Positions 35,671 to 45,759 of a DNA stretch of 64,000 bases are shown here, one piece after another. The translations under genes and the position numbers were made by a program. The stretch's first letter is position 1. Each line of letters starts with the position of its first letter. Below the pieces are notes generated by a model. That model was not told the DNA's origin. It did no database searches and saw only the letters and a list, made by a program, of their open reading frames with translations. Source of the DNA: Salipaludibacillus aurantiacus (GTDB taxonomy: Bacteria > Bacillota > Bacilli > Bacillales > Salisediminibacteriaceae); assembly GCF_900111295.1 (NCBI RefSeq), contig NZ_FOGT01000005.1, forward strand, positions 62,001 to 126,000, given 5' to 3'.

Positions 35671-36402
35671 ATGAAAGAAATGATTCGTGTTGAAAAGTTA
35701 AATAAGTCTTTTGGTGATTTGCATGTATTGAAAGATATAGATTTGACAGTTAATGAGAGTGACGTGCTCTGTTTAGTGGGGGCGAGCGGATCAGGTAAAA
35801 GTACCTTGCTCCGCTGTCTCAACTTCCTGGAAATCAGGGACAACGGAAAGATTATTTTTGACGGAGAGGAAATAGATCCTAAAACGCATAATTTAAACCA
35901 AGTCCGACAGAAAGTAGGTATGGTTTTCCAGCATTTTAATTTATTTCCTCATAAAACAGTTCTTGAAAATGTAATTGAAGCTCCCCTCATGGTAAAGAAG
36001 ACAAATAAGGTAACCGCGGTTAAAGAAGGAAAAGAATTGCTTGAAAAAGTAGGGCTGGCTGATAAGTTCGATGTCTATCCTTCTAAACTTTCCGGGGGAC
36101 AAAAACAGCGTGTCGCTATCGCACGTGCTCTGGCTATGAAACCGGATATTATGCTGTTTGACGAACCTACATCAGCGCTTGATCCTGAACTTGTAGGTGA
36201 AGTGCTTGAAACTATGAAAGATTTAGCTAAAGAGGGAATGACGATGATTATCGTCACCCATGAAATGGGATTTGCTAAAGAAGTGGCAGACTATACTGTT
36301 TATATGCATGATGGGAAAATAGTGGAAAGAGGCCTCTCGAAAGATTTATTTAACAATCCTAAAGAAGAGCGGACTAAGGAGTTTCTAAGCAAAGTTCTGT
36401 AA
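35671..36402 (+). CDS. polar amino-acid ABC transporter ATPase (GlnQ family)
   Basis: 243 residues. Walker [14 protein letters not shown]-loop [16 protein letters not shown], signature [15 protein letters not shown], Walker [13 protein letters not shown] and switch [13 protein letters not shown] are all intact. GGAGGAG precedes the ATG. Last gene of the three-gene operon; the terminator after it belongs to the dispersed hairpin family. Confidence 0.95.
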   Translation: MKEMIRVEKLNKSFGDLHVLKDIDLTVNESDVLCLVGASGSGKSTLLRCLNFLEIRDNGKIIFDGEEIDPKTHNLNQVRQKVGMVFQHFNLFPHKTVLENVIEAPLMVKKTNKVTAVKEGKELLEKVGLADKFDVYPSKLSGGQKQRVAIARALAMKPDIMLFDEPTSALDPELVGEVLETMKDLAKEGMTMIIVTHEMGFAKEVADYTVYMHDGKIVERGLSKDLFNNPKEERTKEFLSKVL

Positions 36403-36443
36403 TGTAGGATGAAACAATTAATACTGAGACAAAAGGTAAAAAG

Positions 36444-36490
36444 AACTCCGGACAAATAGTTTTCGATATTTGCCCGGAGTTTTGTTTTTT
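36444..36490 (+). terminator. terminator hairpin after ABC operon (dispersed family copy B)
   Basis: AACTCCGGACAAATA pairs with TATTTGCCCGGAGTT with one mismatch, followed by TTTGTTTTTT. It shares CTCCGGACAAATA with the copy after lysC. Confidence 0.85.
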
Positions 36491-36956
36491 AAAAAAGGTA
36501 ATTTTAGTCCTCCAGGCGGGCGCTTGCCCAGCGGCTTGTACTTTTAAACTGTTGTTCACTCCCGGCGAAGGCTTACACCACAGGCATAAGTGCAGCATAG
36601 GTCATTAGGAGCTTCGGCTAACCCCTTCACGTCCTGTGAAAACGCCAAAGTCACCACATCCGTGTGGAAGTTCACTGTGTTTTCTTTACCCGAGGGCTTG
36701 TCTTCAACTAACTTTCCCGAAGTACTGCTTCGGGAAAGTGGATTTTCAGACTGCGCCGATCCTCTGGGTGTCCTCGCCTTTGTTCACCGTAAGTAGTAGG
36801 GAGGTTTATACTGCCTGACTAGCTAAACATAACTCAGCCTGAAGCTGCGTTGAATTGGATCTTCAAAGCATAAGCTGTTGATAAATAAAGACAAGCTCCC
36901 GGGTAAGGGGATAGACCGGCAGATTAAAAAAGAGAAGTATAACTTCAAACTTTATT
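36491..36956. repeat. noncoding mosaic repeat block, copy B
   Basis: About 465 bases without a credible gene. It holds GGCGGGCGCTTGCCCAG (36515-36531) as in copy A, GGGCTTGTCTTCAACTAA (36694-36711), a strong 12-bp hairpin ACTTTCCCGAAG/CTTCGGGAAAGT (36712-36739) and CGTTGAATTGGATCTTCA (36848-36865), identical over 18 bases to copy A. Copy A looks like a shortened version with the same module order. Short open frames here have no ribosome-binding sites and no family resemblance. Confidence 0.65.
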
Positions 36957-36957
36957 C

Positions 36958-36989
36958 AAAAAGAAAGTGATAAATCTCACTTTCTTTTA
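36958..36989. terminator. bidirectional terminator
   Basis: AAAGAAAGTGA and TCACTTTCTTT form an 11-bp stem with A/T runs on both sides; on the minus strand it ends the small membrane protein gene. Confidence 0.75.
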
Positions 36990-37020
36990 TGGAGTAACCT
37001 TGTAAACTTAAGTTAATCAG

Positions 37021-37506
37021 TTAACGTTTTCTGAAAAAGAGCAGATAAACACCTATAAGGATCAGCAAGCCGGGCCATATTGTTTCAACACTCGAGTGCA
37101 GAGAATAAGCCCACTCTGTAATAGTAGAATAAAACAGAGCTGCTGCTGAAATGATCAGTAATATAATTCCTGGACCGGCTCCATCACGTTTGTTCACAGC
37201 GTATTTCAATAAAAAGGCCAATGCGATAATAAGGGTGAAATATGGCCACTCATAAGTCCAGTAATTAAATGAATAAATGCCGTGAAACAAAACGCCTAAG
37301 CCTAAAAGGACGATTCCTGAGAACATTTTATGGTCATCACGGTTAGAAAAGCCCTGCCAGGATAAAACAAATCCGATAATAATCAATATTGAGGGCCATT
37401 GAAATAACAAGTTACCGTAAGGAAAAGTAAAATTAAATTGCCGGGTCAAAAAAAAGATGCCAGTGGCTATCAGAATAATTCCGGGTAACGCTTGGTTTGA
37501 TTTCAT
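37021..37506 (-). CDS. LiaI/LiaF-like multi-helix membrane protein
   Basis: 161 residues with about seven short hydrophobic segments, starting ALPGIILIATGIFFLTRQF and ending in WPGLLILIGVYLLFFRKR. The repeated PGIILI/WPSILIIIG/WPGLLILIG motifs match the LiaI-LiaF-like transmembrane (DUF5668) family. It lies between engB and hemA, where B. subtilis has the membrane protein gene ysxD, but here it is on the opposite strand; orthology is uncertain. AGGAGCGATATTC precedes the ATG. Function unknown. Confidence 0.75.
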   Translation of the reverse strand: MKSNQALPGIILIATGIFFLTRQFNFTFPYGNLLFQWPSILIIIGFVLSWQGFSNRDDHKMFSGIVLLGLGVLFHGIYSFNYWTYEWPYFTLIIALAFLLKYAVNKRDGAGPGIILLIISAAALFYSTITEWAYSLHSSVETIWPGLLILIGVYLLFFRKR

Positions 37507-37567
37507 ACTGAATATCGCTCCTTCTGTAAATTAGCAGATAGATGAGTAAAAAAAAGGGAATTGGATA

Positions 37568-37581
37568 GTATAACGTTATAC
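37568..37581. repeat. 14-bp perfect palindrome upstream of hemA
   Basis: GTATAACGTTATAC lies between the divergent membrane-protein gene and hemA; it could be an operator. Confidence 0.35.
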
Positions 37582-37674
37582 ATAAATTATTTTCTTCAAA
37601 AGGAAGTGATTCCCAATGATGTCACAAATTTTTCACATTCTATAAGCTCAAAATTATTCTATCTTAATTAAAAA

Positions 37675-37683
37675 TGTTATAAT
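37675..37683 (+). promoter_or_regulatory. hemA operon extended -10
   Basis: TGT-TATAAT is a consensus extended -10 about 110 bases before the start codon; the -35 is poor. Confidence 0.5.
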
Positions 37684-37793
37684 ATAAGACGAGTTATTCA
37701 AAGGGAATTATCATAATATACGTAAAAGATTTGTCAAAATTAGTTTTTCCGTGTAAAATGGATGTCGGTTTAAAGTCAGGGGGGATGACGGTA

Positions 37794-39182
37794 ATGCACA
37801 TCCTGGTTGTCAGTTTGAATTATAAAACAACTCCAGTAGAAATTCGAGAGAAATTTTCTTTTCAGGATGATTTGGATCAAGCGCTGACTAAATTGCGCCA
37901 GTCTAAAAGTATTTTAGAAAACGTAATTGTTTCAACTTGTAACCGGACTGAAATTTATGTTGTAGCAGACCAGCTTCATACAGGCAGATATTATACAAAG
38001 GTTTTCCTTTCTGACTGGTTCGGTATCCCTAAAGAGGATTTCAGTCATTATTTGCAAATCCGGGAAGATGAGCATGCGATCGAACATCTTTTCCGCGTGA
38101 CCTGTGGGCTGGATTCTATGGTATTAGGGGAGACCCAGATACTTGGCCAGGTCAGAGGAGGTTTTCTGGCCGCTCAGAACCAGAAAACGACAGGTACAAT
38201 TTTTAACCATTTATTTAAACAGGCGATTACCCTGGCTAAACGGGCTCATTCGGAGACGGCTATAGGGGAAAGTGCCGTATCTGTCAGTTACGCTGCGGTC
38301 GAATTAGGTAAAAAGATATTCGGCGATTTCTCAGATAAAAAAGTACTCATCATGGGTGCTGGCAAAATGAGTGAATTGACTGCTAAACATTTAACTTCCA
38401 GCGGAGTTAATGATATAACTGTTATCAATAGAACTAAGCAAAAAGCAGAAGAACTGGCTGCAAAATTTTTCGGCCGCTCAGAAGATATGACACAATTGAG
38501 CCGGTCTCTTGAAAATACTGATATTTTAATCAGTTCAACAGGTTCAAAAGACTATGTTATTAAAAAAGATGAAGTACTAAAACTCGTCAAAAAGAGAAAC
38601 GGCCGCCCATTGTTTCTAGTGGATATTGCCGTACCAAGGGATTTGGACCCTGAGTTGTCCGACCTTGATAACGTTTATCTTTATGATATAGATGATTTGC
38701 AGGGAATAGTGGCTGCAAACCTTGAAGAACGGAAACAGGAAGCAGAGAAAATTGAACTGATGGTAGAAGAAGAACTGGTGGATTTCAGTGCCTGGCTTGA
38801 CACTTTAGGAGTCGTCCCTGTTATCACAGCTCTTCGGGAGAAGGCTACTTCTATACAGTCAGAGACAATGGAAAGTCTCGAAAGAAAGCTTTCCAGCTTG
38901 TCAGACCGCGAGAAAAAAGTGATCAGAAAACATATGAAGAGTATTATTAACCAGATTCTCAGAGATCCTATTACAGCCTTAAAGGAAGTACCCGAAGAGG
39001 AAAACTCAGATGAACTTCTTGCTTATATGACTAAGGTTTTTGGTTTGGAAGAGCAATTAAAGAACCAGTCAAACACGTTGGCGTGTAATATTCAAATCAA
39101 CAAGATTGAGCGAGAGTGGAATATTGAAAAAAGAAAGTCAAAACTGGCTGCCCAAAGCGGGACAGTTGCCCGCTCTCTCTAG
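37794..39182 (+). CDS. hemA: glutamyl-tRNA reductase
   Basis: 462 residues (B. subtilis 455). First step of C5 tetrapyrrole synthesis: Glu-tRNA to glutamate-1-semialdehyde. Landmarks are [20 protein letters not shown], the catalytic-Cys segment [26 protein letters not shown], the NADPH fold [17 protein letters not shown] and the C-terminal dimerisation helix. The second of two nearby ATGs is chosen because it lies 9 bases from CAGGGGGG. Head of hemAXCDBL. Confidence 0.97.
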   Translation: MHILVVSLNYKTTPVEIREKFSFQDDLDQALTKLRQSKSILENVIVSTCNRTEIYVVADQLHTGRYYTKVFLSDWFGIPKEDFSHYLQIREDEHAIEHLFRVTCGLDSMVLGETQILGQVRGGFLAAQNQKTTGTIFNHLFKQAITLAKRAHSETAIGESAVSVSYAAVELGKKIFGDFSDKKVLIMGAGKMSELTAKHLTSSGVNDITVINRTKQKAEELAAKFFGRSEDMTQLSRSLENTDILISSTGSKDYVIKKDEVLKLVKKRNGRPLFLVDIAVPRDLDPELSDLDNVYLYDIDDLQGIVAANLEERKQEAEKIELMVEEELVDFSAWLDTLGVVPVITALREKATSIQSETMESLERKLSSLSDREKKVIRKHMKSIINQILRDPITALKEVPEEENSDELLAYMTKVFGLEEQLKNQSNTLACNIQINKIEREWNIEKRKSKLAAQSGTVARSL

Positions 39183-39197
39183 AGAAGGGAAATGAGT

Positions 39198-40019
39198 ATG
39201 GTAGGACTGCACATATTATATATACTCATTATCGTATTTTACTGTCTGAGTGTTCTCGGATATTTTATTGACTTTATACAAAACAACCAGAAGGTGAATC
39301 GGATTGCCTTCTGGTTGCTTTCTATTGTATGGGTATTACAACTCACCTTTTTATTATTAAGAGCCCTGGAGTTCAGCCGCCTCCCTATCATGACTATTTT
39401 TGAAGGGATGTTTTTTTATTCCTGGATTCTGGTAACTTTTTCTTTAGTTATTAACCGGCTGCACAGAATGGATTTTCTCGTCTTTGTTGTGAATCTGGTT
39501 GGATTTACTATTCTAACTGTAAGCCTGTTTGCACCGGCAGGAGATGTATCATCAGAGTTAGCTGATTTATTTATATTGGAAATGCTGATTATTCACGTAG
39601 TTATACTGCTTTTATCTTATGGCACTTTTACTTTAAGCTTCGCCTTTTCTATGCTTTATTTTTATCAGCATCGTATGCTGAAGAAAAAAAGGTGGGGTGA
39701 TAAAATGGTGAGGGCAGGAAATTTATCTTTACTTGAAAAACGTTCTTACCTTTGTACTCTGGTTGGCTTCCCCCTTATGCTTATCGGGCTGATTCTCGGG
39801 GTGAGCTGGGCCTGGGTAAAGTTCGAGGCTGTACCATGGCATGATGTTAAAGTATTCAGTTCGTTCATCGTTCTTACAGTGTATGGATTTTATCTCTTCC
39901 AATATAAAGTAAAGAAAAAACGGGGATATAACCTTGCTTTACTTAACATAGCCGCATTTCTCGTCCTGCTTATCAACTACTTTCTGTCAAGTTCGTTTTC
40001 ACAATTTCATATTTGGTAA
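39198..40019 (+). CDS. hemX: HemX, CcsA-like membrane protein
   Basis: 273 residues with about eight membrane helices, related to cytochrome c assembly protein CcsA (SWAWVKFEAVPWHDVKVFSSF near the C-terminal third). In B. subtilis HemX affects HemA protein level negatively. The ATG 7 bases after GAAGGGA is chosen; one two codons earlier is possible. Second gene of the operon. Confidence 0.9.
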   Translation: MVGLHILYILIIVFYCLSVLGYFIDFIQNNQKVNRIAFWLLSIVWVLQLTFLLLRALEFSRLPIMTIFEGMFFYSWILVTFSLVINRLHRMDFLVFVVNLVGFTILTVSLFAPAGDVSSELADLFILEMLIIHVVILLLSYGTFTLSFAFSMLYFYQHRMLKKKRWGDKMVRAGNLSLLEKRSYLCTLVGFPLMLIGLILGVSWAWVKFEAVPWHDVKVFSSFIVLTVYGFYLFQYKVKKKRGYNLALLNIAAFLVLLINYFLSSSFSQFHIW

Positions 40020-40062
40020 AAAATACAGCGGCTAGTTATTACAGTATAAACGGAGGTTTAGA

Positions 40063-40995
40063 ATGAGAAAAATTGTTATCGGTTCAAGAAGAAGTAATTT
40101 AGCAATGACCCAGACAAGATGGGTTATTGAACAGCTGGAAAAGTTTAATCTTCCGTATGAATTTGAAATTAAAGAAATTGTTACTAAAGGTGATAAAATT
40201 CTTGATGTGACGTTATCGAAAGTGGGCGGAAAAGGCCTGTTCGTTAAGGAAATAGAACAAGCGATGTACGATGGGGAAATTGATATGGCTGTTCACAGTA
40301 TGAAGGATCTGCCTTCAGAAATGGCTGAAGGGATGGTTATTGGAGCTGTGCCTGAACGGGTCGATCCTCGGGACGCCTTTATTTCCAACAGCGGCCAAAC
40401 ACTTATGGAACTGCCTGCCGGTTCTATTGTTGGCACAAGCAGCCTCCGCCGAAGCGCACAAGTTCTCGCCAAACGTCCTGATTTAAAAATTCAGTGGATC
40501 AGGGGTAATATTGACACACGTCTTAGAAAGTGCCGGGAAGAAGAATTTGATGCCATTATTCTCGCTGCAGCAGGTCTTCAGCGGGTTGGATGGACAGAGG
40601 ACATCGTTACCGAGTTTCTAGACCCGGAAATTTCACTTCCGGCCGTTGGCCAGGGAGCGTTAGGCATTGAATGCCGTGAGGAAGATAAAGACCTTCTTCA
40701 ACTTTTGGATCGCATAAATCACCCTGACACCGCTAAAACAGTATCAGCGGAGCGTGCTTTTCTTCATACGGTGGAGGGAGGCTGTCAAGTTCCTATCGCC
40801 GGTTACGCTACCCTTAATGAAGACAGACAAGTGACATTGACAGCTTTAGTGGCTTCTCCTGATGGAAAGAAAGTTTTTAAAGAAACCATCACCGGAAATG
40901 ATCCGGTTGCTATCGGAAAGCAGGCTGCTGAAAAAATGCTGAATGAAGGGGCCAAAGAAGTTCTTGACCAAGTGAAAGAAGATTACGATCTGTAA
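40063..40995 (+). CDS. hemC: hydroxymethylbilane synthase (porphobilinogen deaminase)
   Basis: 310 residues. Joins four porphobilinogens into hydroxymethylbilane. Signature blocks: [43 protein letters not shown] and the dipyrromethane-cofactor cysteine in [18 protein letters not shown] precedes the ATG. Confidence 0.97.
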   Translation: MRKIVIGSRRSNLAMTQTRWVIEQLEKFNLPYEFEIKEIVTKGDKILDVTLSKVGGKGLFVKEIEQAMYDGEIDMAVHSMKDLPSEMAEGMVIGAVPERVDPRDAFISNSGQTLMELPAGSIVGTSSLRRSAQVLAKRPDLKIQWIRGNIDTRLRKCREEEFDAIILAAAGLQRVGWTEDIVTEFLDPEISLPAVGQGALGIECREEDKDLLQLLDRINHPDTAKTVSAERAFLHTVEGGCQVPIAGYATLNEDRQVTLTALVASPDGKKVFKETITGNDPVAIGKQAAEKMLNEGAKEVLDQVKEDYDL

Positions 40996-41010
40996 AGAGG
41001 GGATCACAGG

Positions 41011-41787
41011 ATGGGGACACTTCAAGGACTCCGTATTATAAATACTCGAGCTGAACACCAGGCGGCTTCGTTAACCGAAGCTATTCGGCAACGCGGGGGA
41101 ATTTCTATAGAAATTCCCCTTATTGCCATCCGTCCACCGAACGACAGATCTCAGATAAAGAAAGAGATTGCCAGTATACATAAAAGCGACTGGGTTATAT
41201 TTACAAGTGTTAACAGTTACCGTTTTACTTGTGAATTTCTTGAAGAGGCAGGGTATAACCCCGGAGAGCTGTTATCAACTAAGAAAATTGCAGCGGTAGG
41301 AAGAAAAACGAAAGATGTCCTTCAAATTGAAGGGGTGAAGGTGGACGTTTGTCCGGAAGTATTTGATGCGGACCATTTAGCAGAAGCACTTATAAATCGT
41401 GCTTCCCCCGAAGAAATATTTTTTTATCCGCGAAGCAGTTTGTCCCGTGCCGCATTAATGGATAAAATAAAGGCAGCCAACAGGTCCATTTTTGATATAA
41501 CTGTTTATGAAACGGTTACAGACAGGAAGAATAGGAAGAAACTGAATTCCCTGATTAAAAATGGGGAAGTGGATGTCGTCATATTGACGAGTCCGTCAGC
41601 TGTTGAATCGTTCTTCGGCCAGGTGGATGAGCAGGATGCTGCTGAATGGTCTTTCACATTCGCTGTAATTGGACGTGTGACACACGAAGCACTTTCACGT
41701 TATGATGTAACTAACGTTCTGGTTCCTGAAGAATTCACACTGGATGCTGTTTTAGATAAAATAGAAAATGATAGAAAAGCCTTTTAA
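41011..41787 (+). CDS. hemD: uroporphyrinogen-III synthase
   Basis: 258 residues. The family is poorly conserved; typical segments are [44 protein letters not shown] and [15 protein letters not shown]. It closes and inverts ring D of hydroxymethylbilane. Operon position between hemC and hemB supports it. Confidence 0.93.
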   Translation: MGTLQGLRIINTRAEHQAASLTEAIRQRGGISIEIPLIAIRPPNDRSQIKKEIASIHKSDWVIFTSVNSYRFTCEFLEEAGYNPGELLSTKKIAAVGRKTKDVLQIEGVKVDVCPEVFDADHLAEALINRASPEEIFFYPRSSLSRAALMDKIKAANRSIFDITVYETVTDRKNRKKLNSLIKNGEVDVVILTSPSAVESFFGQVDEQDAAEWSFTFAVIGRVTHEALSRYDVTNVLVPEEFTLDAVLDKIENDRKAF

Positions 41788-41803
41788 AGGAGGATTACGT
41801 TTT

Positions 41804-42787
41804 ATGTCTAACCTTGAATTCAGACGCCACCGACGGTTGCGGCAAACTCCCGGCCTCCGTTCAATCGTCAGGGAAACACATCTTCATACAGAAGACCTTA
41901 TTTACCCATTATTTGTTGTAGAGGGCGATAATATAAAAAATGAAGTTCCTTCAATGCCGGGAGTTTTTCAATGGTCTCTCGACCGTCTTGGAAAAGAAGT
42001 GGAGGAGGCAGTCAACGCAGGGCTGCAGACTATTATTCTGTTTGGCGTCCCTTCGGAAAAAGATGAGACAGGCTCATGCGCCTATGACCATCAGGGAATT
42101 GTACAGAAAGCCACCCGTCAGATTAAAGAACACTATCCTCACTTAACGGTCATAGCAGATACGTGTTTATGCCAGTTTACTGACCATGGCCACTGCGGCG
42201 TAGTGGAAGACGGGGAAATATTGAATGATGAGTCTTTGGAGCTGCTTGCGAAAACAGCTGTATCCCAGGCAGAGGCAGGAGCAGATATTATCGCTCCGTC
42301 AAATATGATGGACGGCTTTGTAGCGGCTATACGGCAAGGTTTAGATGAGGCTGGGTTTCAGAATGTCCCGATTATGAGTTACGCTGTTAAATATGCTTCA
42401 GCGTTTTATGGGCCATTTCGTGACGCAGCCCACAGTTCCCCGAAATCAGGTGACCGTAAAACCTACCAGATGGATCCGGCGAACCGCCGTGAGGCTTTTC
42501 GTGAAGCGCAGTCAGATGCAGAGGAAGGAGCTGACTTTCTTATTATTAAACCGGCCCTTTCCTATCTTGATATTATCCGGGATGTGAGAAACAGCCATAA
42601 CCTTCCTATTGTTGCTTATAATGTGAGCGGGGAATACTCAATGATTAAAGCTGCTGCCCAAAATGGCTGGATTAACGAAAAAGAAGTCGTATTGGAAAAG
42701 ATAACGAGTATGAAGCGTGCCGGCGCGGATTTGGTTTTAACTTATTTTGCAAAAGATATTGCCGGATGGCTTAATGACAGCAAATAG
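41804..42787 (+). CDS. hemB: delta-aminolevulinate dehydratase (porphobilinogen synthase)
   Basis: 327 residues (B. subtilis 324). Condenses two ALA into porphobilinogen. It has a zinc-type cysteine site ([14 protein letters not shown]), and active-site lysine segments [16 protein letters not shown] and [18 protein letters not shown] overlaps the end of hemD; an earlier in-frame start lies inside hemD and is rejected. Confidence 0.97.
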   Translation: MSNLEFRRHRRLRQTPGLRSIVRETHLHTEDLIYPLFVVEGDNIKNEVPSMPGVFQWSLDRLGKEVEEAVNAGLQTIILFGVPSEKDETGSCAYDHQGIVQKATRQIKEHYPHLTVIADTCLCQFTDHGHCGVVEDGEILNDESLELLAKTAVSQAEAGADIIAPSNMMDGFVAAIRQGLDEAGFQNVPIMSYAVKYASAFYGPFRDAAHSSPKSGDRKTYQMDPANRREAFREAQSDAEEGADFLIIKPALSYLDIIRDVRNSHNLPIVAYNVSGEYSMIKAAAQNGWINEKEVVLEKITSMKRAGADLVLTYFAKDIAGWLNDSK

Positions 42788-42802
42788 AAAGGTGGATAAT
42801 TT

Positions 42803-44092
42803 ATGAATTGGAATAAGTCTGTTGAAGCATTTAATGAGGCTAAACCTTTAATGCCAGGCGGGGTAAACAGCCCGGTCCGTGCCTTTAACTCTGTTGAGAT
42901 GGATCCTGTTTATATGGATTACGGAAAAGGGTCGCGTATTTGGGATATAGACGGAAATGAGTATATCGATTACGTTTTGTCCTGGGGCCCTCTTATCCAC
43001 GGCCATGCGGATGAAGAGGTCGTAAAAGCTTTAAAGGCTACTGCTGAAAAAGGGACAAGCTTTGGAGCTCCGCACACAATGGAAACTAAGCTTGCCCAGC
43101 TCGTCATTGAACGGGTTCCATCTATTGATGTTGTTCGTATGGTTAATTCGGGAACTGAAGCGACCATGAGTGCGCTGCGTCTTGCCCGCGGTTATACAGG
43201 CAGACATAAAATCATTAAATTTGAAGGGTGTTACCATGGTCATGGGGATTCTCTTCTTATAAAAGCGGGTTCAGGGGTGGCGACACTCGGCCTGCCTGAC
43301 AGCCCAGGTGTACCTGAAGCCGTGGCAGCAAATACGTTAACAGTGCCTTACAATGATTTGGAAAGCTTAAAGCTTGCGTTTGAAAATTTTGGGGATGATA
43401 TTGCAGCTGTTATTCTGGAGCCTGTAGCAGGAAATATGGGCGTTGTCCGCCCTGAGCCCGGTTTCCTTGAAGGTGTCCGTTCAATAACAGAAGAGCACGG
43501 CAGCCTGATGATTTTAGATGAAGTAATGACTGGTTTCCGTGTCGGTTATGAGTGTGCCCAGGGAGAACTGGGAGTAACACCTGATCTGACGTGCCTAGGC
43601 AAAGTCATTGGCGGAGGCCTGCCAGTAGGCGCGTTCGGTGGAAAACGTGAAATCATGGAACGTATTGCCCCGGCAGGAGATATTTATCAGGCGGGCACAC
43701 TATCGGGTAACCCGCTGGCTATGACAGCAGGCTACGAAACCATCCGGCAGCTCACTCCTGAAAGCTATGAGCATTTTGACCGGCTGGGAGAAAGACTGGC
43801 AGAAGGCTTAGCTGCAGCCGCAAAGAAATATGATATTCCTCATTATGTCACAAGAGCCGGCTCCATGGTCGGGTTTTTCCTGACTAACGAAAAAGTAGTG
43901 AATTTTGAAACTGCTTCTTCATCCGATCTGGATATGTTCAAGAAGTATTTCCGCCATATGCTTGAAAATGGCGTGTCTATTCCACCTTCGCAATTTGAAG
44001 GAATGTTCCTGTCGACAAAACATACTGAAAAAGATATTGATGAGACTGTAAAAGCTGCAGAAAAAGCTTTCGCTGCTATCAGAGGTGAATAA
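42803..44092 (+). CDS. hemL: glutamate-1-semialdehyde 2,1-aminomutase
   Basis: 429 residues (B. subtilis 430). PLP enzyme converting glutamate-1-semialdehyde to ALA. Features: [48 protein letters not shown] and the PLP lysine in [19 protein letters not shown]. Last gene of the heme operon. Confidence 0.97.
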   Translation: MNWNKSVEAFNEAKPLMPGGVNSPVRAFNSVEMDPVYMDYGKGSRIWDIDGNEYIDYVLSWGPLIHGHADEEVVKALKATAEKGTSFGAPHTMETKLAQLVIERVPSIDVVRMVNSGTEATMSALRLARGYTGRHKIIKFEGCYHGHGDSLLIKAGSGVATLGLPDSPGVPEAVAANTLTVPYNDLESLKLAFENFGDDIAAVILEPVAGNMGVVRPEPGFLEGVRSITEEHGSLMILDEVMTGFRVGYECAQGELGVTPDLTCLGKVIGGGLPVGAFGGKREIMERIAPAGDIYQAGTLSGNPLAMTAGYETIRQLTPESYEHFDRLGERLAEGLAAAAKKYDIPHYVTRAGSMVGFFLTNEKVVNFETASSSDLDMFKKYFRHMLENGVSIPPSQFEGMFLSTKHTEKDIDETVKAAEKAFAAIRGE

Positions 44093-44122
44093 CCAGTCTT
44101 CATCATAACTCTGCTGCACCTT

Positions 44123-44160
44123 CAAATTAGGAAACCCCTAAATTTGGAGGTGTATTTATT
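44123..44160 (+). terminator. imperfect hairpin after hemL
   Basis: CAAATTAGG pairs with CCTAAATTTG with one bulge, followed by a U-rich stretch interrupted by GAGGTG. A weak terminator at best; its 3' side carries a ribosome-binding-like GGAGG. Confidence 0.35.
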
Positions 44161-44238
44161 TTGGCTATCATGACTAATTATTACAGACTGCCCAGAAGGG
44201 AACCGTATTTTATGCTGGTTATTGTACTTTACTTATAA
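44161..44238 (+). CDS. possible 25-residue peptide
   Basis: A TTG start 10 bases after GGAGG opens a frame MAIMTNYYRLPRREPYFMLV ending VIVLYL. A basic N-terminal half and hydrophobic tail are visible. No homology claim can be made; chance is a real possibility. Confidence 0.2.
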   Translation: MAIMTNYYRLPRREPYFMLVIVLYL

Positions 44239-44247
44239 AAGGACGTA

Positions 44248-44276
44248 TTGTTAATTATTCACAAATTTGATATACA
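44248..44276 (+). promoter_or_regulatory. promoter of osmC-like gene
   Basis: TTGTTA and TATACA at 17-base spacing, about 60 bases before the gene. Confidence 0.55.
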
Positions 44277-44337
44277 CTAAAATGAAGTTACTGGGTAAAA
44301 TAAAGATGTGTTTAATTTTAATTAAGGGGGGCTTTCT

Positions 44338-44790
44338 ATGCCTAAAACCACGTTTAAATCTACTGCCCATCTGCAAGACGGAATGAAAGTTATTGCGAAA
44401 GCGCGCAACTTTGAAATGACAATTGATGAACCGGAGAGTTTAGGCGGGACAGATACAGGAATGAACCCTGTTGAGGTGCTTCTTGCCGCACTCGGCGCCT
44501 GCCAGTCTATTGTAGCCCGAGCGTATGCACAAAAATTTGATATCCAATTTGATGATTTTTGGGTGGAGGTTGAAGGTGATCTGGATACAGACGGATTTAT
44601 GAACCTTTCGGATGTTCGTCCTGGTTATTCAGAAATCAGGTACAATATTCATATTTCCACCAATGCTCCCCGGGAAAAAGTAGATGAGTTTATAGCATTT
44701 GTAGAAAAGACATGCCCTGTCGGTGATACAATTGAAAATCATGTGAATATGAAACTAAACCAGATTGTTCTTGAACCGTCTAAAGTGTAA
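44338..44790 (+). CDS. OsmC/Ohr-family peroxiredoxin-like protein
   Basis: 150 residues. The two family cysteines are present: C55 in GACQSIVA and C126 in KTCPVGD. Such proteins reduce organic hydroperoxides or handle reactive sulfur. It is an OsmC/YhfA-type variant; the exact subgroup is uncertain. GGGGGGC precedes the ATG, a promoter lies upstream, and a terminator follows, so it is monocistronic. Confidence 0.88.
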   Translation: MPKTTFKSTAHLQDGMKVIAKARNFEMTIDEPESLGGTDTGMNPVEVLLAALGACQSIVARAYAQKFDIQFDDFWVEVEGDLDTDGFMNLSDVRPGYSEIRYNIHISTNAPREKVDEFIAFVEKTCPVGDTIENHVNMKLNQIVLEPSKV

Positions 44791-44799
44791 TAATGATAT

Positions 44800-44837
44800 A
44801 AGACCATGCCTTTTATATGGACATGGTCTTTTAATTT
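44800..44837 (+). terminator. terminator after osmC-like gene
   Basis: AAGACCATG pairs with CATGGTCTT, followed by TTAATTT. Confidence 0.75.
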
Positions 44838-44863
44838 GCATAACACTTTTTAAACAAGGCGCT

Positions 44864-44990
44864 GTTAATAACTTTAAAGGGTGTAAAAACCTTTCCATAC
44901 TCGGCTTTTCTTCAGCGGGTACACGTGAGGTTTTCGCGGACTCCAAGGAACCCGCTGCACTATGTGATCCCCGCTAATTCCGGGCTATTA
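44864..44990. repeat. noncoding GC-rich element, possibly MITE-related
   Basis: Begins GGCGCTGTTAATAA, resembling the left end of the MITE-like element after fadR (GCCTCTGTTAATAG), and contains an 8-bp inverted repeat CAGCGGGT/ACCCGCTG (44915-44953). A matching right end was not found; it may be a decayed copy or unrelated. Confidence 0.3.
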
Positions 44991-45043
44991 TTACGCGTGA
45001 TTCAATTTGTAAAGTTTTATTTATAAGAATGGAGTGTCTAAAA

Positions 45044-45508
45044 ATGAGCTATTACAAAAAGTTAAGAAAATATGCAGGTAAAGAAACCTTAATTCTTCCA
45101 GGTGCAGCTGTCATTATTTTTCAAAAGGAAAACGTGCTCCTCCAAAAGCGTGAAGATGGAGACTGGGGGCTGCCAGGCGGGTTAATGGAAGTGGGAGAAA
45201 GCTTTGAAGAGACAGCTTTAAGAGAAGTAAAAGAAGAAACAGGACTCATCCTGAAAATTAGCCATTTACATAAATTTGATGTTTTTTCAGGAGAAAGATA
45301 TTACGTTGAAGCGCCGAATGGAGATCCATATTATGCGGTTACTGTACTTTTTTACACGGACGAGTTTACCGGAGAGCTAAATGCTGCTGATGAAGAAACA
45401 TTAGCTTTGGAATATTTTCCGTTTACCGGTCTTCCCGAAAATATAAGAAGCTCTCACAAATATTTTCTGGAGTTGTTTACAGGAAGTACAGACTTTCAAA
45501 AGCTTTGA
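45044..45508 (+). CDS. Nudix hydrolase
   Basis: 154 residues. A complete Nudix box is present: GLMEVGESFEETALREVKEE followed by TGL, matching GX5EX7REUXEEXGU. Substrate unknown; the family cleaves nucleoside diphosphate-linked compounds. The ATG lies 8 bases after GGAGTG. Nothing comparable is at this place in B. subtilis. Confidence 0.88.
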   Translation: MSYYKKLRKYAGKETLILPGAAVIIFQKENVLLQKREDGDWGLPGGLMEVGESFEETALREVKEETGLILKISHLHKFDVFSGERYYVEAPNGDPYYAVTVLFYTDEFTGELNAADEETLALEYFPFTGLPENIRSSHKYFLELFTGSTDFQKL

Positions 45509-45636
45509 AAAAGTCATTAAGTGAGGATGAATTTTTGCAGAACCAGCTAGTTATTACATCAGTGCAACGACAAGGTTTTTCGGTTCAAAATTACATTTTA
45601 AACAGCTCTTCTCCCCAATGAAAATCTCCCTTACAG

Positions 45637-45665
45637 GCATAATTATTCTGTTTTTTTCATACAAG
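45637..45665 (+). promoter_or_regulatory. sigma-E-like promoter of spoVID
   Basis: GCATAAT and CATACAAG are 14 bases apart and resemble the sigma-E pattern (kmATATT, CATACAnT). B. subtilis spoVID is a sigma-E gene of the mother cell. Confidence 0.5.
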
Positions 45666-45759
45666 TGTATCGTATGAGTCTCTGTACGTTTAACAGTGGA
45701 CAACGGAAGAATATGATGGACGATAATGAATGAGATTGGCGAGAAGAGGAGGAATCACA

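Noticed and set aside
36590-36818. 60-75-residue open frames in the noncoding block
   Set aside because: Overlapping frames in a region made of repeats, without ribosome-binding sites or plausible composition.
37670-37700. PerR box at hemA
   Set aside because: One TTATAAT half-site is present as part of the -10; the second half does not match.
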